NCBI GenBank assembly: GCA_021796315.1
Contig: JAJYOH010000053.1
Span: 1-17,601 of the forward strand
Length of the DNA: 17,601 bases
Reading direction: 5' to 3'
DNA from: Chloroflexota bacterium
Lineage (GTDB): Bacteria > Chloroflexota > Anaerolineae > Anaerolineales > Villigracilaceae
Below, piece after piece: positions 7,337-14,445 of the stretch; position 1 is the stretch's first letter; every line of letters begins with the position of its first letter. The position numbers were made by a program, and so were the translations under genes. The notes under the pieces are model-generated. The model was not told where the DNA came from. It saw only the letters and a program-made list of their open reading frames with translations, and ran no database searches.

Positions 7337-8133
7337 TGCTCACCCTCAGCAATCCCAAAAATCCGCCGCTTGTTTTTCTGCACGGCTTTCTCGGCAGCGG
7401 GCAAAGCTGGCTCGAAATTGCGCGCCCGTTCCGCGAAAATTATTTTTGTATCCTGCCCGATCTGCCTGGTCACGGGGAAAATACAAACCTCGATGTCAAC
7501 TCCCCGCTTGATTTTGATATTTTGACCGAATGGCTTTTTCGATTATTGGATGAAATCCCCGCGCCGAAAATTCATCTCGTTGGATATTCACTTGGCGGTC
7601 GCGCCGCACTCGCGTTTGCCTGCCGTTACCCAAAGCGGATTCTCACGCTGACGCTTGAATCCGCCAATCCCGGCATCGTGGACCAAGCCGAGCGCGCCCT
7701 TCGCCTCGCAGAAGACACCGCCCGTGCCGAATCCATTTTGAAAGATGGCATGTCCACTTTTGTGGACAAATGGTATCGAATGCCACTCTTCGCCAGCCTG
7801 AATTTCCACCCTGAAAAATTATCCGCCATCAAAGAATCTGCCTCACGTAACGATCCGCGCTGGATGGCAAAAGTCATCCGCGAACTCAGCCCCGGAGCAC
7901 AGACTCCGCTCTGGGATTCTTTGTCGAATCTTTCTTTTCCTGTTCTATTGATTGCTGGTGGGAAAGATGAAAAATATGTTCAAGTGATTCGCAAAATGGC
8001 TGAACAAATTTCAAACTGCAAACACATCATCGTTCCAGGGGCGGGACATAATGTCCATGCGGAACAGCCTGAAGAATATATTTCTTTGCTGCAAAAATTT
8101 CCTCAATTCAAAAGTAGTTCGTTGGTCGAGTAG
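7336..8133 (+). CDS. menH: SHCHC synthase MenH (alpha/beta hydrolase)
   Basis: The 265-residue alpha/beta-hydrolase is placed as MenH, which removes pyruvate from SEPHCHC to give SHCHC. Landmarks: oxyanion block FLHGFLGSGQSW, LPDLPGHG, nucleophile elbow LVGYSLGGR with Ser85, and the C-terminal GAGHNVHAEQPEEY with the catalytic His. An in-frame TTG exists at 7300, but ATG 7336 is chosen: it forms a TAATG overlap with the aroF stop and starts right before the first strand. The stop codon is inside a repeat copy (8121-8133), giving the same LVE C-terminus as MenD. Family membership is certain; the MenH role rests mainly on the operon and on the similarity of the motif order. Confidence 0.88.
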   Translation: MLTLSNPKNPPLVFLHGFLGSGQSWLEIARPFRENYFCILPDLPGHGENTNLDVNSPLDFDILTEWLFRLLDEIPAPKIHLVGYSLGGRAALAFACRYPKRILTLTLESANPGIVDQAERALRLAEDTARAESILKDGMSTFVDKWYRMPLFASLNFHPEKLSAIKESASRNDPRWMAKVIRELSPGAQTPLWDSLSNLSFPVLLIAGGKDEKYVQVIRKMAEQISNCKHIIVPGAGHNVHAEQPEEYISLLQKFPQFKSSSLVE

Positions 8134-8210
8134 GCGGCGGTGGTTGAGTAGCGTTCGTCGCGTATCGAAACCCGCCGCCGTATCGCCTGCCCTGGCAGGC
8201 TAGGCCAGGG
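8121..8210. repeat. Composite repeat between convergent menH and menA
   Basis: It begins with GTTGGTCGAGTAG (8121-8133), which contains the menH stop, followed by a second unit GGTTGAGTAG (8142-8151) ... TATCGAAACC (8163-8172). GGCGGCGG (8133-8140) pairs with CCGCCGCC (8172-8179). A further hairpin CCCTGGC (8190-8196) / GCCAGGG (8204-8210) repeats the stem seen at 3959-3979. It fills the gap between converging genes and could act as a two-way transcription barrier, although no clear T-run follows. Confidence 0.7.
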
Positions 8211-8224
8211 AGACCAGCAAATTT

Positions 8225-9118
8225 CTATGAAAACAAAATCCCCACCCAAAATAAAAGGCTGTACGCCAACGCGGTCTGACCTGTGCCTGCCAGCGCAACA
8301 TTGAGCGGACGACCTGTCTGCGTCAATACAATCTTCGTCGCTTTATATGCAATCGGCAAAGAGAGCAAGGCAAGTAAAGAAGATAATGGAAGTATCTTGA
8401 AGATGATTAACGCGGGCAATATCAAATAAGCAAGCGCGATAAACAAAACATATTCAACTTTTGCGGTTTTCGCTCCCATCCTCACCGCCAGCGTATGTTT
8501 TCCTGCGACTCGGTCATTCTCAATATCGCGCAAATTGTTGACCACCAAAATCGCGGTGATGATCAAGCCGACGGGAATTGCCATCCACCACGCGGCCATG
8601 CTGACCGAACCGGCCTGCACATAATATGTCCCCGTCACCGCGACAACGCCGAAGAAGATGAAGACGAACACATCGCCGAGTCCATAATATCCAAGCGGAA
8701 ACGGGCCGCCGGTATAGGCTATCGCCGAGATAATTGCCGCGAGGCCGATCAGGATCACGGTCCAGCCGCGAAGCGAGGCGAGATAAAGCCCACATAACGC
8801 TGCCAGCTCAAATATGATCCACATCCCGCGCTTGACCTGCGCGGGCGAGAGCAATCCCGCCTGCGTGATGCGCACCGGGCCTTGTCTTTCGGCTGTATCC
8901 GCGCCGCGCTCGAAGTCAAAGACATCGTTGGCAACATTGCTTCCAATTTGTAAAAGCAAAGCCACGCACAATGCCGCCAACGCGGGTGCAAATTGAAATG
9001 ACCCGTCTCTCCAAGCCAGCGCGCTTCCCATCACCACACCTGAAGCCGCGGCGGGCAGCGTCCTGGGTCGAATGGCAAGCCACCAGATTTGAAAGAGGGA
9101 TCTTTTTTCCTGTGTCAT
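8225..9118 (-). CDS. menA: 1,4-dihydroxy-2-naphthoate polyprenyltransferase MenA
   Basis: This 297-residue UbiA-superfamily membrane protein attaches the polyprenyl chain to DHNA, giving demethylmenaquinone. The first Asp-rich prenyl-diphosphate/Mg motif is NDVFDFERGAD, followed by RQGPVRITQAGLLSP, which is typical of MenA. The second is NLRDIENDRVAGKHTLAVRMG. Between and after them are about eight hydrophobic helices. The start ATG (complement of 9116-9118) has TTTGGAG upstream as ribosome binding site. The gene converges on menH and diverges from the menG remnant with a 97-base spacer. Length is normal and no damage is seen. Confidence 0.94.
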   Translation of the reverse strand: MTQEKRSLFQIWWLAIRPRTLPAAASGVVMGSALAWRDGSFQFAPALAALCVALLLQIGSNVANDVFDFERGADTAERQGPVRITQAGLLSPAQVKRGMWIIFELAALCGLYLASLRGWTVILIGLAAIISAIAYTGGPFPLGYYGLGDVFVFIFFGVVAVTGTYYVQAGSVSMAAWWMAIPVGLIITAILVVNNLRDIENDRVAGKHTLAVRMGAKTAKVEYVLFIALAYLILPALIIFKILPLSSLLALLSLPIAYKATKIVLTQTGRPLNVALAGTGQTALAYSLLFWVGILFS

Positions 9119-9185
9119 TAATGCTCCAAAGGTAGAGCGGGATTAATCTCGCATTACTTTAATGAGCCGCAGTATAACATGCGTT

Positions 9186-9210
9186 TATAATAAGCAAAAC
9201 TTTAAGGAGA
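9186..9210 (+). promoter_or_regulatory. -10 box and ribosome binding site of the menG remnant
   Basis: A perfect TATAAT is at 9186-9191, but the -35 region at about 9163-9168 (TGAGCC) is weak. AAGGAGA at 9204-9210 sits five bases before ATG 9216. The start signals of the broken gene are thus intact. The 97-base divergent region probably also carries the menA promoter. Confidence 0.4.
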
Positions 9211-9215
9211 ACCAA

Positions 9216-9472
9216 ATGACTCAATTGACCGACAGCAAACGCGCGGTTTACGTTCAAAACATGTTTACCCGTATTGCAAAACGCTACGACTTAATGAACC
9301 GACTCATGACAGGCTTTCAGGATGTGCGCTGGCACAAACAAGTCATTCAACTTGCCAGATTAACAAACAGCGCTTCGCTGCTTGACCTGGGAACCGGCAC
9401 CGGTGATCTGGCACGCGAGGCCGTTTTGTAGTTTCCCCAAGCCAAAGTCACCGCCGCAGATTCCACGCCTGA
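9216..9472 (+). pseudogene. menG: Remnant of demethylmenaquinone methyltransferase MenG/UbiE
   Basis: The first 71 codons read as a normal MenG/UbiE start: VQNMFTRIAKRYDLMNRLMTGFQD, RWHK, and the SAM-binding motif I LLDLGTGTGDLA. A TAG at 9429-9431 then stands where Gln is expected, and the same frame continues as FPQAKVTAADSTPE, a good match to the next strand (normally ADFTPEM). After about 9470 similarity stops and the sequence passes into a CPBP-like remnant in another frame, so roughly the last two thirds of the methyltransferase are missing. The intact enzyme would methylate demethylmenaquinone with SAM, the last step of the pathway encoded upstream. The ribosome binding site is still good, so decay looks recent, unless an assembly error is involved. 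Confidence 0.8.
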
Positions 9473-9868
9473 GATCGAATCTCCCGCAAGATCGTGCCAA
9501 ACGGCGGCAAGCAGATCGAAGACAATTACGCACTCAAACGCATCCGTCCGCGCCGGGAATTGATGATGCGGCTTGGCATGGTCATCAGCCCTGCCGAAGA
9601 ATATTTCTGGCGCGGTTTCTCTCAAGATGGCCTGATGAAAAAGTTTGGCCGCTTCTGGGGCTGGATGATGGGAACCGCGGCCTACGGCGGAGTCCACATC
9701 GTCAGCGGAAACTTCACCCTCATCGGCGCAGCGATCATTGCCGGTGCATTTTGAGGCGGGTTATACGCGCTCGGCTTTCCGCTCGGCGGATTGGTTGTCA
9801 GTCACATCGTCTGGGACAATATCATCTTCCTGATCGCACCAACCACCAAACTGGAAGAAGAGATCTAG
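9473..9868 (+). pseudogene. Remnant of a CPBP-family (CAAX protease-like) membrane protein
   Basis: In the frame of 9494 the sequence reads RIRPRRELMMRLGMVISPAEE, then YFWRGF, a hydrophobic stretch with AAYGGVHIVSG, and after an in-frame TGA (9752-9754, where a Trp TGG would fit) GGLYALGFPLGGLVVSHIVWDN up to TAG 9868. EExxxR, a His about 40 residues on, and a late HxxxD/N are the motifs of the CPBP (Abi/Rce1-like) intramembrane metalloprotease family. The N-terminal membrane helices are absent; the fragment joins the menG remnant at about 9465-9485. A short product from GTG 9494 to 9754 (86 residues) would contain the glutamates but not the last motif, so a functional protein is unlikely. Confidence 0.7.
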
Positions 9869-10622
9869 CGAGACTTCGTCTCAGACTGACGAGACGCGCT
9901 ATAATTAACATACAACTAAATGCAAAGTCGTCGTCATACCCTATAACAAAAGAACGGCCAAATATTTTTGCTCCCATTATTTGGGACAAGGCACTCCCTG
10001 CCATTTGCCGCATAATAGGCGACGATCCGTATTTGCCATACCAGAATATCGACCCAAGGAAAATCTGTGCATGCATGGGATATGTATTGTGTTTGTGTAC
10101 TTGCAAATTTGCCCTAAACTTGACTCATTTACATCATCTTTCTTGCCTTAAGCTTACTAATCCAACGAAAATCACCGCGTAGGGCGGTTGGCACGCCGAA
10201 GACATACGTGCAAATGAGGGATTCCTACAGACCGCGATGATCCCTATTACCTTCCACAAGGAATCTCGACCGTCATCGTTACCGCCATGACCCTGTCTTT
10301 TATCTTTTTGCACTCCTTCCCCATGATTTTACTTGTGGGTAATCACCAGCCACCAGCGATTGCCTATTGACATTCTCACTTATGGTAATACAATTGGGAT
10401 AATAGTTGTAGAGAGCGACACAAAACTTTGGTTGGTGTTATCACCATTGCATAGATAAAAGGTCTCTCAGCCATGTTCTTGCGGCCATCGCATGATTTCA
10501 GTCTTACAGACATTATTACGACTTGGCAGATGTGCGTCGCCTTGCCAATATAGTGGTTTTGCGTCATTGAGCTACAAACATTGCTCTATGGCGCTTTTAT
10601 TTTAAGAGTAGAAGGAGTAGAA
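9869..10622. other. Gene-poor spacer of about 750 bases
   Basis: Neither strand has a convincing coding region here; the open frames are short, lack ribosome binding sites and resemble no family I know. The base composition looks richer in A+T than in the flanking genes. At its left end are short inverted repeats, GAGAC-TTC-GTCTC (9870-9882) and the alternative CGTCTC / GAGACG (9877-9896). A promoter-like pair lies at 10367-10394. Together with the two remnants before it, this is best read as a decayed or rearranged stretch. Confidence 0.6.
10367..10394 (+). promoter_or_regulatory. Promoter-like pair upstream of the thioredoxin-like gene
   Basis: TTGACA (10367-10372) and TACAAT (10389-10394) are separated by 16 bases. 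The next gene starts 229 bases downstream, so its leader would be long. The match is good but isolated, and the A+T-rich background makes chance matches more likely. Confidence 0.35.
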
Positions 10623-11015
10623 ATGGATGAACCTTTGCTGGTAGAGATCATTGCCTACGCGCCGACGGCCTATTATCATTGCACACACTGCGAAGTGGCC
10701 TGGCGCGAGATGGGCGCGACTAATCGGATCCACAAGGAACAGATGGAGAGCAGTCTGCCTAAAGACCTCATCAATGAATATCAAGCCGTATCCGACTGGG
10801 TGCAGGAAGTCTTTCGAGTTCACTGTGACCGGATCGCGGTCAAAATGATCGATGCCGCCTCCCTCGAGGGTTTTTACAAATCACTTAAATATAATGCGCG
10901 CCGCTACCCAGCCATCATCGTTGACAAAAAAGTGCGCTTCATGGGAAGTCAGACGTTGCAATCTGCTGGCGATGAAATTGCCCGACTACTGGCAGACCAG
11001 TCCGTGCCAGCATAA
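10623..11015 (+). CDS. Small thioredoxin-fold-like protein with CTHC motif
   Basis: This is a 130-residue soluble protein without signal peptide. Strand-like VEIIAYAP is followed by YYHCTHCEVAWREMG with Cys20 and Cys23 in a CxxC arrangement. Late in the protein RRYPAIIVDKKVRFMG places a Pro (about residue 96) before a strand, as the cis-Pro of thioredoxin folds does. A third cysteine is Cys68. This supports a redox or metal-handling thioredoxin-like protein, but the middle is not typical of any named subfamily I recognise. ATG 10623 follows AAGGAG at 10609-10614; the frame is open further upstream without another ribosome binding site. It precedes the CstA-like gene on the same strand by 126 bases. 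Function unknown. Confidence 0.8.
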   Translation: MDEPLLVEIIAYAPTAYYHCTHCEVAWREMGATNRIHKEQMESSLPKDLINEYQAVSDWVQEVFRVHCDRIAVKMIDAASLEGFYKSLKYNARRYPAIIVDKKVRFMGSQTLQSAGDEIARLLADQSVPA

Positions 11016-11141
11016 CCGTGGTCTCAATACAAAAAGGAGGTGCCCGTCATCGAACGAATAATTTTTTTCCTGCGCTGATAACATAAATTGCATCAAAGCT
11101 GATCTGTTCTTCATTAATTCCTGCTAAAGGAGGAACCAATT

Positions 11142-13055
11142 ATGAACACTCTCTGGATCGTGCTAATCGCAGCGGTCATCATCTACCTGGCCTACAACTT
11201 CTATGCCAAGGTGATTGACCGCGATGTCATTCAGGCAGACGCCAAGAAAGCGACGCCCGCCAAAATGTATATGGACGGCGTGGACTTCATGCCCACCAAC
11301 CGCAACGTGCTGTTTGGTTATCACTTCAAGTCCATCGCCGCAGCCGGGCCAATCGTTGGCGTGATCACTGCCGCAAGCTTGTGGGGCTGGTTGCCGGCCT
11401 TATTATGGTTGATGATCGGCGTGTCCTTCATCGGCTGGGCCAGCGACTACAGCGCCATCATCGTGGCTGTCCGCAACGATGGCAACAGCTTGAGCGCCAT
11501 CAGCCATAAACTGATCGCGCCGCGCACCCGAAGCATCATGTTCGTTTTTATTTTCTTCTACCTGCTGCTTATCGCCGGTGCGTTCATGGGCATTATGGCC
11601 TCCCTGATGGCCGCTCGTCCCGATGTGCCATTCGGCATCATCATGCTGGCTCTCATGGGCTTCCTGGCCGGCCAAATGCTCTATCGTTGGAAAATGGATC
11701 TGATCCTGGTAACAGCAATTGTAGTGATCGTGACTCTAGCCGCCATGATCTTTGGTCCATTTGGAGCAACGCCGAAGTTGGACGCCAATGGTAAACCCAC
11801 TGGCGCAATCAGCTGGGCCGGACCGATCAACGGCGCCTTGGTGGCTTTCAACGGCGCCATTGACAAGATCAGTGGGGGAAACGCGTTGATGACCGTCACA
11901 GATCCAACGGGAGCTGATCCACGCATGCCGATTCCTGGCGCTGATGGAAAACGCGCAAGCACAGCAGTCTATGATGCCGCCACAGGCATGATCAAGACGC
12001 TTCCATCGTACCTGTTCTGGGCTCTGTTCCTGCTGGTTTTTGCATATCTTTCGGCAACTTTGCCAATCTGGAGGTTCGCTCAGCCAGTCAACTACATCGG
12101 TTTCTGGATCACGCTGCTGACCATTGGCTTCAGTGCCATCGGTGCGGTGCTGGCTCCCTTTATCAAACCGGCGGTTGGCGCTTTTGCACTCGATGCAGTC
12201 AAGCCGCTCACCTGGCTGCCAGCAGCGGGTAAAGCCTGGCAGCCGTTATGGCCAATGCTGTTCGTGACCATTGCCTGCGGCGCGATATCCGGCTGGCATG
12301 CTCTGTTCGGCTCGATCGGCACAGCCCGCCAGTTGGAATACGAGACCGACGCCCTACCAGTCGGCGGCGGAGCGATGTTCACCGAGAACACACTAGCCTT
12401 GCTCTCGCTGGTAGCTGTCTCCATCGCCGGTTCGGGCGGCGGCGCAGGTCGCTTCGCTGCAGGCGTTGGAAGTCTGTTGACCGTGGTCTTTGGTGATGGT
12501 TTCAAGTTGTTGGGCACGGCTCTCGGCTTCGGCGCCTTCATGGTCATCGTGTTGACTGTAACCCAGTTGATTTTCCGTGTAATGCGCGTGACTTTATCTG
12601 AGTGGGTTGGCGATGCCATGCCCGCACTAAAGAACATGCATGTCTCTACCCTCGTCTCAATGGCGCTGGTCGTGGCTTTGGTATTGACCGGCACCTGGGT
12701 ATATCTGTGGCAAATGTTCGGTGCGGCCAATCAGTTGATGGCGGCACTCAGTCTGCTGATTGTCACGGTGTGGTTGAAGCAGCAGAAGCGCAACCCGACC
12801 TATGTATTGTGGCCGATGCTCTTCATGTATATAACCACTCTGGCGGCCACACTGGTCACTGCTCGCAACTTGTATGTCACCATCGTCCCCTTAGGTGGCG
12901 CGGAAGCGGCCGGCGCGTGGGCTATGGTCGTGATCTCCGCTCTGCTCTTCGTAGCAGCCCTTGTTATCGGCTGGGATGGCTATCAGGCCTATCAGCGTTA
13001 CGCTAAGGGTGGCGGCGCGGCCAAAAAGAAAGCCGCACCTGCGGCAGCGGATTAA
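11142..13055 (+). CDS. cstA: CstA-family (carbon starvation) transporter
   Basis: The 637-residue integral membrane protein matches the CstA family, whose studied members import peptides or pyruvate. Typical blocks: an N-terminal helix, the early loop DFMPTNRNVLFGYHFKSIAA, AGPIVGVITAASLWGW, WASDYSAIIVAVRNDGNSL, and in the second half ISGWHALFGSIGTARQLE followed by GGGAMFTENTLALLSLVAVSIAGSGGGAG. More than a dozen hydrophobic helices are visible. A hydrophilic insertion of about 90 residues (about 206-290, rich in Gly, Asp and Pro) probably faces outward. The C-terminal tail is Lys/Ala-rich. ATG 11142 follows a very strong AAAGGAGGA (11126-11134). It is slightly shorter than the E. coli protein. 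Substrate cannot be told from sequence. Confidence 0.9.
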   Translation: MNTLWIVLIAAVIIYLAYNFYAKVIDRDVIQADAKKATPAKMYMDGVDFMPTNRNVLFGYHFKSIAAAGPIVGVITAASLWGWLPALLWLMIGVSFIGWASDYSAIIVAVRNDGNSLSAISHKLIAPRTRSIMFVFIFFYLLLIAGAFMGIMASLMAARPDVPFGIIMLALMGFLAGQMLYRWKMDLILVTAIVVIVTLAAMIFGPFGATPKLDANGKPTGAISWAGPINGALVAFNGAIDKISGGNALMTVTDPTGADPRMPIPGADGKRASTAVYDAATGMIKTLPSYLFWALFLLVFAYLSATLPIWRFAQPVNYIGFWITLLTIGFSAIGAVLAPFIKPAVGAFALDAVKPLTWLPAAGKAWQPLWPMLFVTIACGAISGWHALFGSIGTARQLEYETDALPVGGGAMFTENTLALLSLVAVSIAGSGGGAGRFAAGVGSLLTVVFGDGFKLLGTALGFGAFMVIVLTVTQLIFRVMRVTLSEWVGDAMPALKNMHVSTLVSMALVVALVLTGTWVYLWQMFGAANQLMAALSLLIVTVWLKQQKRNPTYVLWPMLFMYITTLAATLVTARNLYVTIVPLGGAEAAGAWAMVVISALLFVAALVIGWDGYQAYQRYAKGGGAAKKKAAPAAAD

Positions 13056-13065
13056 ATTAATCCGC
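13047..13065. repeat. Perfect inverted repeat over the cstA stop codon
   Basis: GCGGATTAA (13047-13055) and TTAATCCGC (13057-13065) are exact complements around a single A. The left arm includes the TAA stop. It lies directly before the terminator hairpin; it could be a protein-binding palindrome or a mere terminator accessory. Confidence 0.5.
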
Positions 13066-13078
13066 GGTCAAAAATCAA

Positions 13079-13112
13079 AGGGGAGACGCGGAAATTTGCG
13101 TCTCCCCTCTTG
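13079..13112. terminator. Bidirectional terminator between cstA and the minus-strand gene
   Basis: AGGGGAGACGC (13079-13089) and GCGTCTCCCCT (13098-13108) form a perfect 11-base stem with an 8-base loop. On the plus strand it is followed by CTTGTGTG, which is only moderately T-rich. On the minus strand it is followed by TTGATTTTT, a better intrinsic terminator for the gene ending at 13131. It serves two converging genes. Confidence 0.75.
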
Positions 13113-13130
13113 TGTGTACCGGGATAATCA

Positions 13131-13778
13131 TCAGCGTTCACCGATCGCGCGGGCAAGGTCACGTAAAGCTCCGAAATACTGCACTGCATCCGTACCGCGA
13201 GTGTCAGGGAAGGGAATGTGAATTTCGAGGTTGGGCGTGTTCTTGCGCAGACTCAATCGAGAGTAGCGCGGGGAGAGTTTCTGCATGGGTGTGGCAAGTC
13301 GGTCAAGTGTTGTAGTTGCCATATCCAGAAATCCCCTGGGCGCCATTAACTGCAAGCCTTGATAAGGTCTGCTTTCCCAACCACGTGTTACGACCTGACT
13401 AAGGGCAGCGCGTCCACCCCAGGATTTAGGGTCGGCCAGCTCAAGATCCAGGAACGGAGGCGAGTTGAGGACCGCGCGAAAGATCAGGGTATCGCGTCGG
13501 CCCTGGAAGGCAGAGACGATCATCATCCAAAACACGTCGCGAGGCGCCAACACAAGCAGGGTTTCAAGACGACGGAACGGATTCTTCGCTTTGGCGATTA
13601 CCAATTCAGCCACCGAAGTTCCAAGCCAGCGGAATGTGGTGCGCGGCCCGATGTCTGGAAGGCCGGCCTGCATCCATTTGAGAACCGCGTCACCTCGGCG
13701 CAAATTAAAGATAAAGCCAATGGCAAACCAACCCATAACAACAATGACGACAATGACCAGAATATATTGTGGATTCAC
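13131..13778 (-). CDS. Unknown membrane-anchored protein, divergent from the ArsA-like operon
   Basis: This is a 215-residue protein I do not recognise. Residues about 5-27 (YILVIVVIVVMGWFAIGFIF) form one strong membrane helix followed by Arg residues, so the rest is probably cytoplasmic. The soluble part has FRWLGTSVAELVIAKAKNPFRRLE, VLAPRDVFWMMIVSAFQGRRDTLIF and a C-terminal segment with LSLRKNTPNLEIHIPFPD; no catalytic motif stands out. The start is a GTG (complement of 13776-13778) with GAGGTG upstream at good spacing. It is read away from the small-protein/ArsA operon with only 42 bases between start codons, so the two may share control. A role as membrane anchor of that system is a guess. 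Confidence 0.75.
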   Translation of the reverse strand: MNPQYILVIVVIVVMGWFAIGFIFNLRRGDAVLKWMQAGLPDIGPRTTFRWLGTSVAELVIAKAKNPFRRLETLLVLAPRDVFWMMIVSAFQGRRDTLIFRAVLNSPPFLDLELADPKSWGGRAALSQVVTRGWESRPYQGLQLMAPRGFLDMATTTLDRLATPMQKLSPRYSRLSLRKNTPNLEIHIPFPDTRGTDAVQYFGALRDLARAIGER

Positions 13779-13820
13779 GCTGCACCTCGGTAATCATCCA
13801 ATGTTATTGGCGAGTATAAT

Positions 13821-14120
13821 ATGAAACGTGACAAAGTTCAATCAAGAGAAAAGCCGAGCCGCTGGCAGGTCGTTCGAGAATTCCTGTTCGGGATGTTGGG
13901 CCTGGAATTCGCCAGCCATGCCCTTGAAATGCGCGCCAGCATGGAGAGTCTTTTTATGCTTACGACAGTCGGGGACATGATCGGGGTTCCGGTCCTGCCG
14001 CCCTATTACAGTTTGCGCTTGCTGCCTTTTGTGTTGCCTCAGATAGCAACCTGGAAACGCCGCGTGCTGCGTGAACGCGAATTTACCGATGAGCACGATT
14101 ATCACCTGGACGGACTATAA
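13821..14120 (+). CDS. Small paralog A of the ArsA-like operon
   Basis: The 99-residue protein is the first of three paralogs (see 14162 and 16424). From about residue 19 it aligns without gaps to the others: REFLFGM, an Arg-Ala-Ser-Met-Glu helix start, LFMLTTVGDMIGVPVL, PPYYSLRLLPFVLPQI, then TWKRRVLRERE. It differs by an acidic, His-containing tail (DEHDYHLDGL) where the other two end at DAMF or DAIF. The two hydrophobic stretches around LPPYYS could insert in or lie on a membrane, or form a protein-binding hairpin; there is no signal peptide. ATG 13821 lacks a strong ribosome binding site (GGCGAG at 13809-13814 is the best). I know no described family name; the gene opens the operon with the two ATPases. 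Confidence 0.8.
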   Translation: MKRDKVQSREKPSRWQVVREFLFGMLGLEFASHALEMRASMESLFMLTTVGDMIGVPVLPPYYSLRLLPFVLPQIATWKRRVLREREFTDEHDYHLDGL

Positions 14121-14161
14121 GTATCAATAAAATCCAAATCCATTTCAGAAAGGATTATCTG

Positions 14162-14434
14162 ATGAGTCAAGAAACCCCTGAGAAAAAAAGCTTCTGGCAG
14201 AACACAAAGGAAGTGCTCTACGGCATGGCTTCACACGACATGAGCCGCTACGCCGTGCGGACGCGCGCCAGCATGGAGCACTTGTTCATTCTGATCACGA
14301 TGGGAGATATGATCGGCGTCCCGATTTTGCCGCCATATTACAGCCTGCGCCTGCTTCCTTATGTTGTGCCTCAAATCTCGACCTGGAAGCGGCGCCTGCT
14401 GCGTGAGAAAGATGTCTCAGACGCCATGTTCTAG
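14162..14434 (+). CDS. Small paralog B of the ArsA-like operon
   Basis: The 90-residue protein has a polar N-terminus (about 16 residues), then KEVLYGMASHDMSRYAVRTR, ASMEHLFILITMGDMIGVPIL, PPYYSLRLLPYVVPQI and STWKRRLLREKDVSDAMF. It aligns without gaps with paralogs A and C over about 70 residues. Near-invariant positions are E-x-L-x-G-M, S-[ML]-E-x-LF-x-L, GD-[ML]-[IL]-GVP-[VI]-LPPYYS-[LM]-RLLP and the basic stretch W-[KR]-RR-x-LRE. AAGGA about seven bases before ATG 14162 supports the start. Its TAG is joined to the ribosome binding site of the first ATPase (AGGAG at 14433-14437), so synthesis of the two is probably coupled. Function unknown; binding partner of the ATPase pair is the simplest idea. 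Confidence 0.85.
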   Translation: MSQETPEKKSFWQNTKEVLYGMASHDMSRYAVRTRASMEHLFILITMGDMIGVPILPPYYSLRLLPYVVPQISTWKRRLLREKDVSDAMF

Positions 14435-14445
14435 GAGCAAATATC

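Noticed and set aside
9216..9868. Stop-codon recoding (TAG as Gln, TGA as Trp) to rescue the broken genes
   Set aside because: TAG and TGA end many intact genes in the window (menD, menH, menF, the ATPases), and the missing C-terminal part of MenG would still be absent.
9382..10182. Open frame of 266 codons across the menG/CPBP remnant
   Set aside because: It is in a different frame from both recognisable remnants, is Arg/Pro-rich as typical of shadow frames, and has no ribosome binding site.
11032..11078. AAGGAGG followed by a 12-codon GTG frame before cstA
   Set aside because: The Shine-Dalgarno-like run overlaps the GTG with no spacing, and the frame is too short and featureless to claim a leader peptide.
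12092..12730. Minus-strand open frame of 212 codons opposite cstA
   Set aside because: It is a shadow of the transporter gene: Pro/Thr/Ala-rich composition, no family motif, no ribosome binding site.
13815..13820. TATAAT directly before ATG 13821 as a promoter
   Set aside because: Transcription would start inside the gene, and no -35 box is found 16-18 bases upstream. It may be chance, although a different true start codon cannot be excluded.
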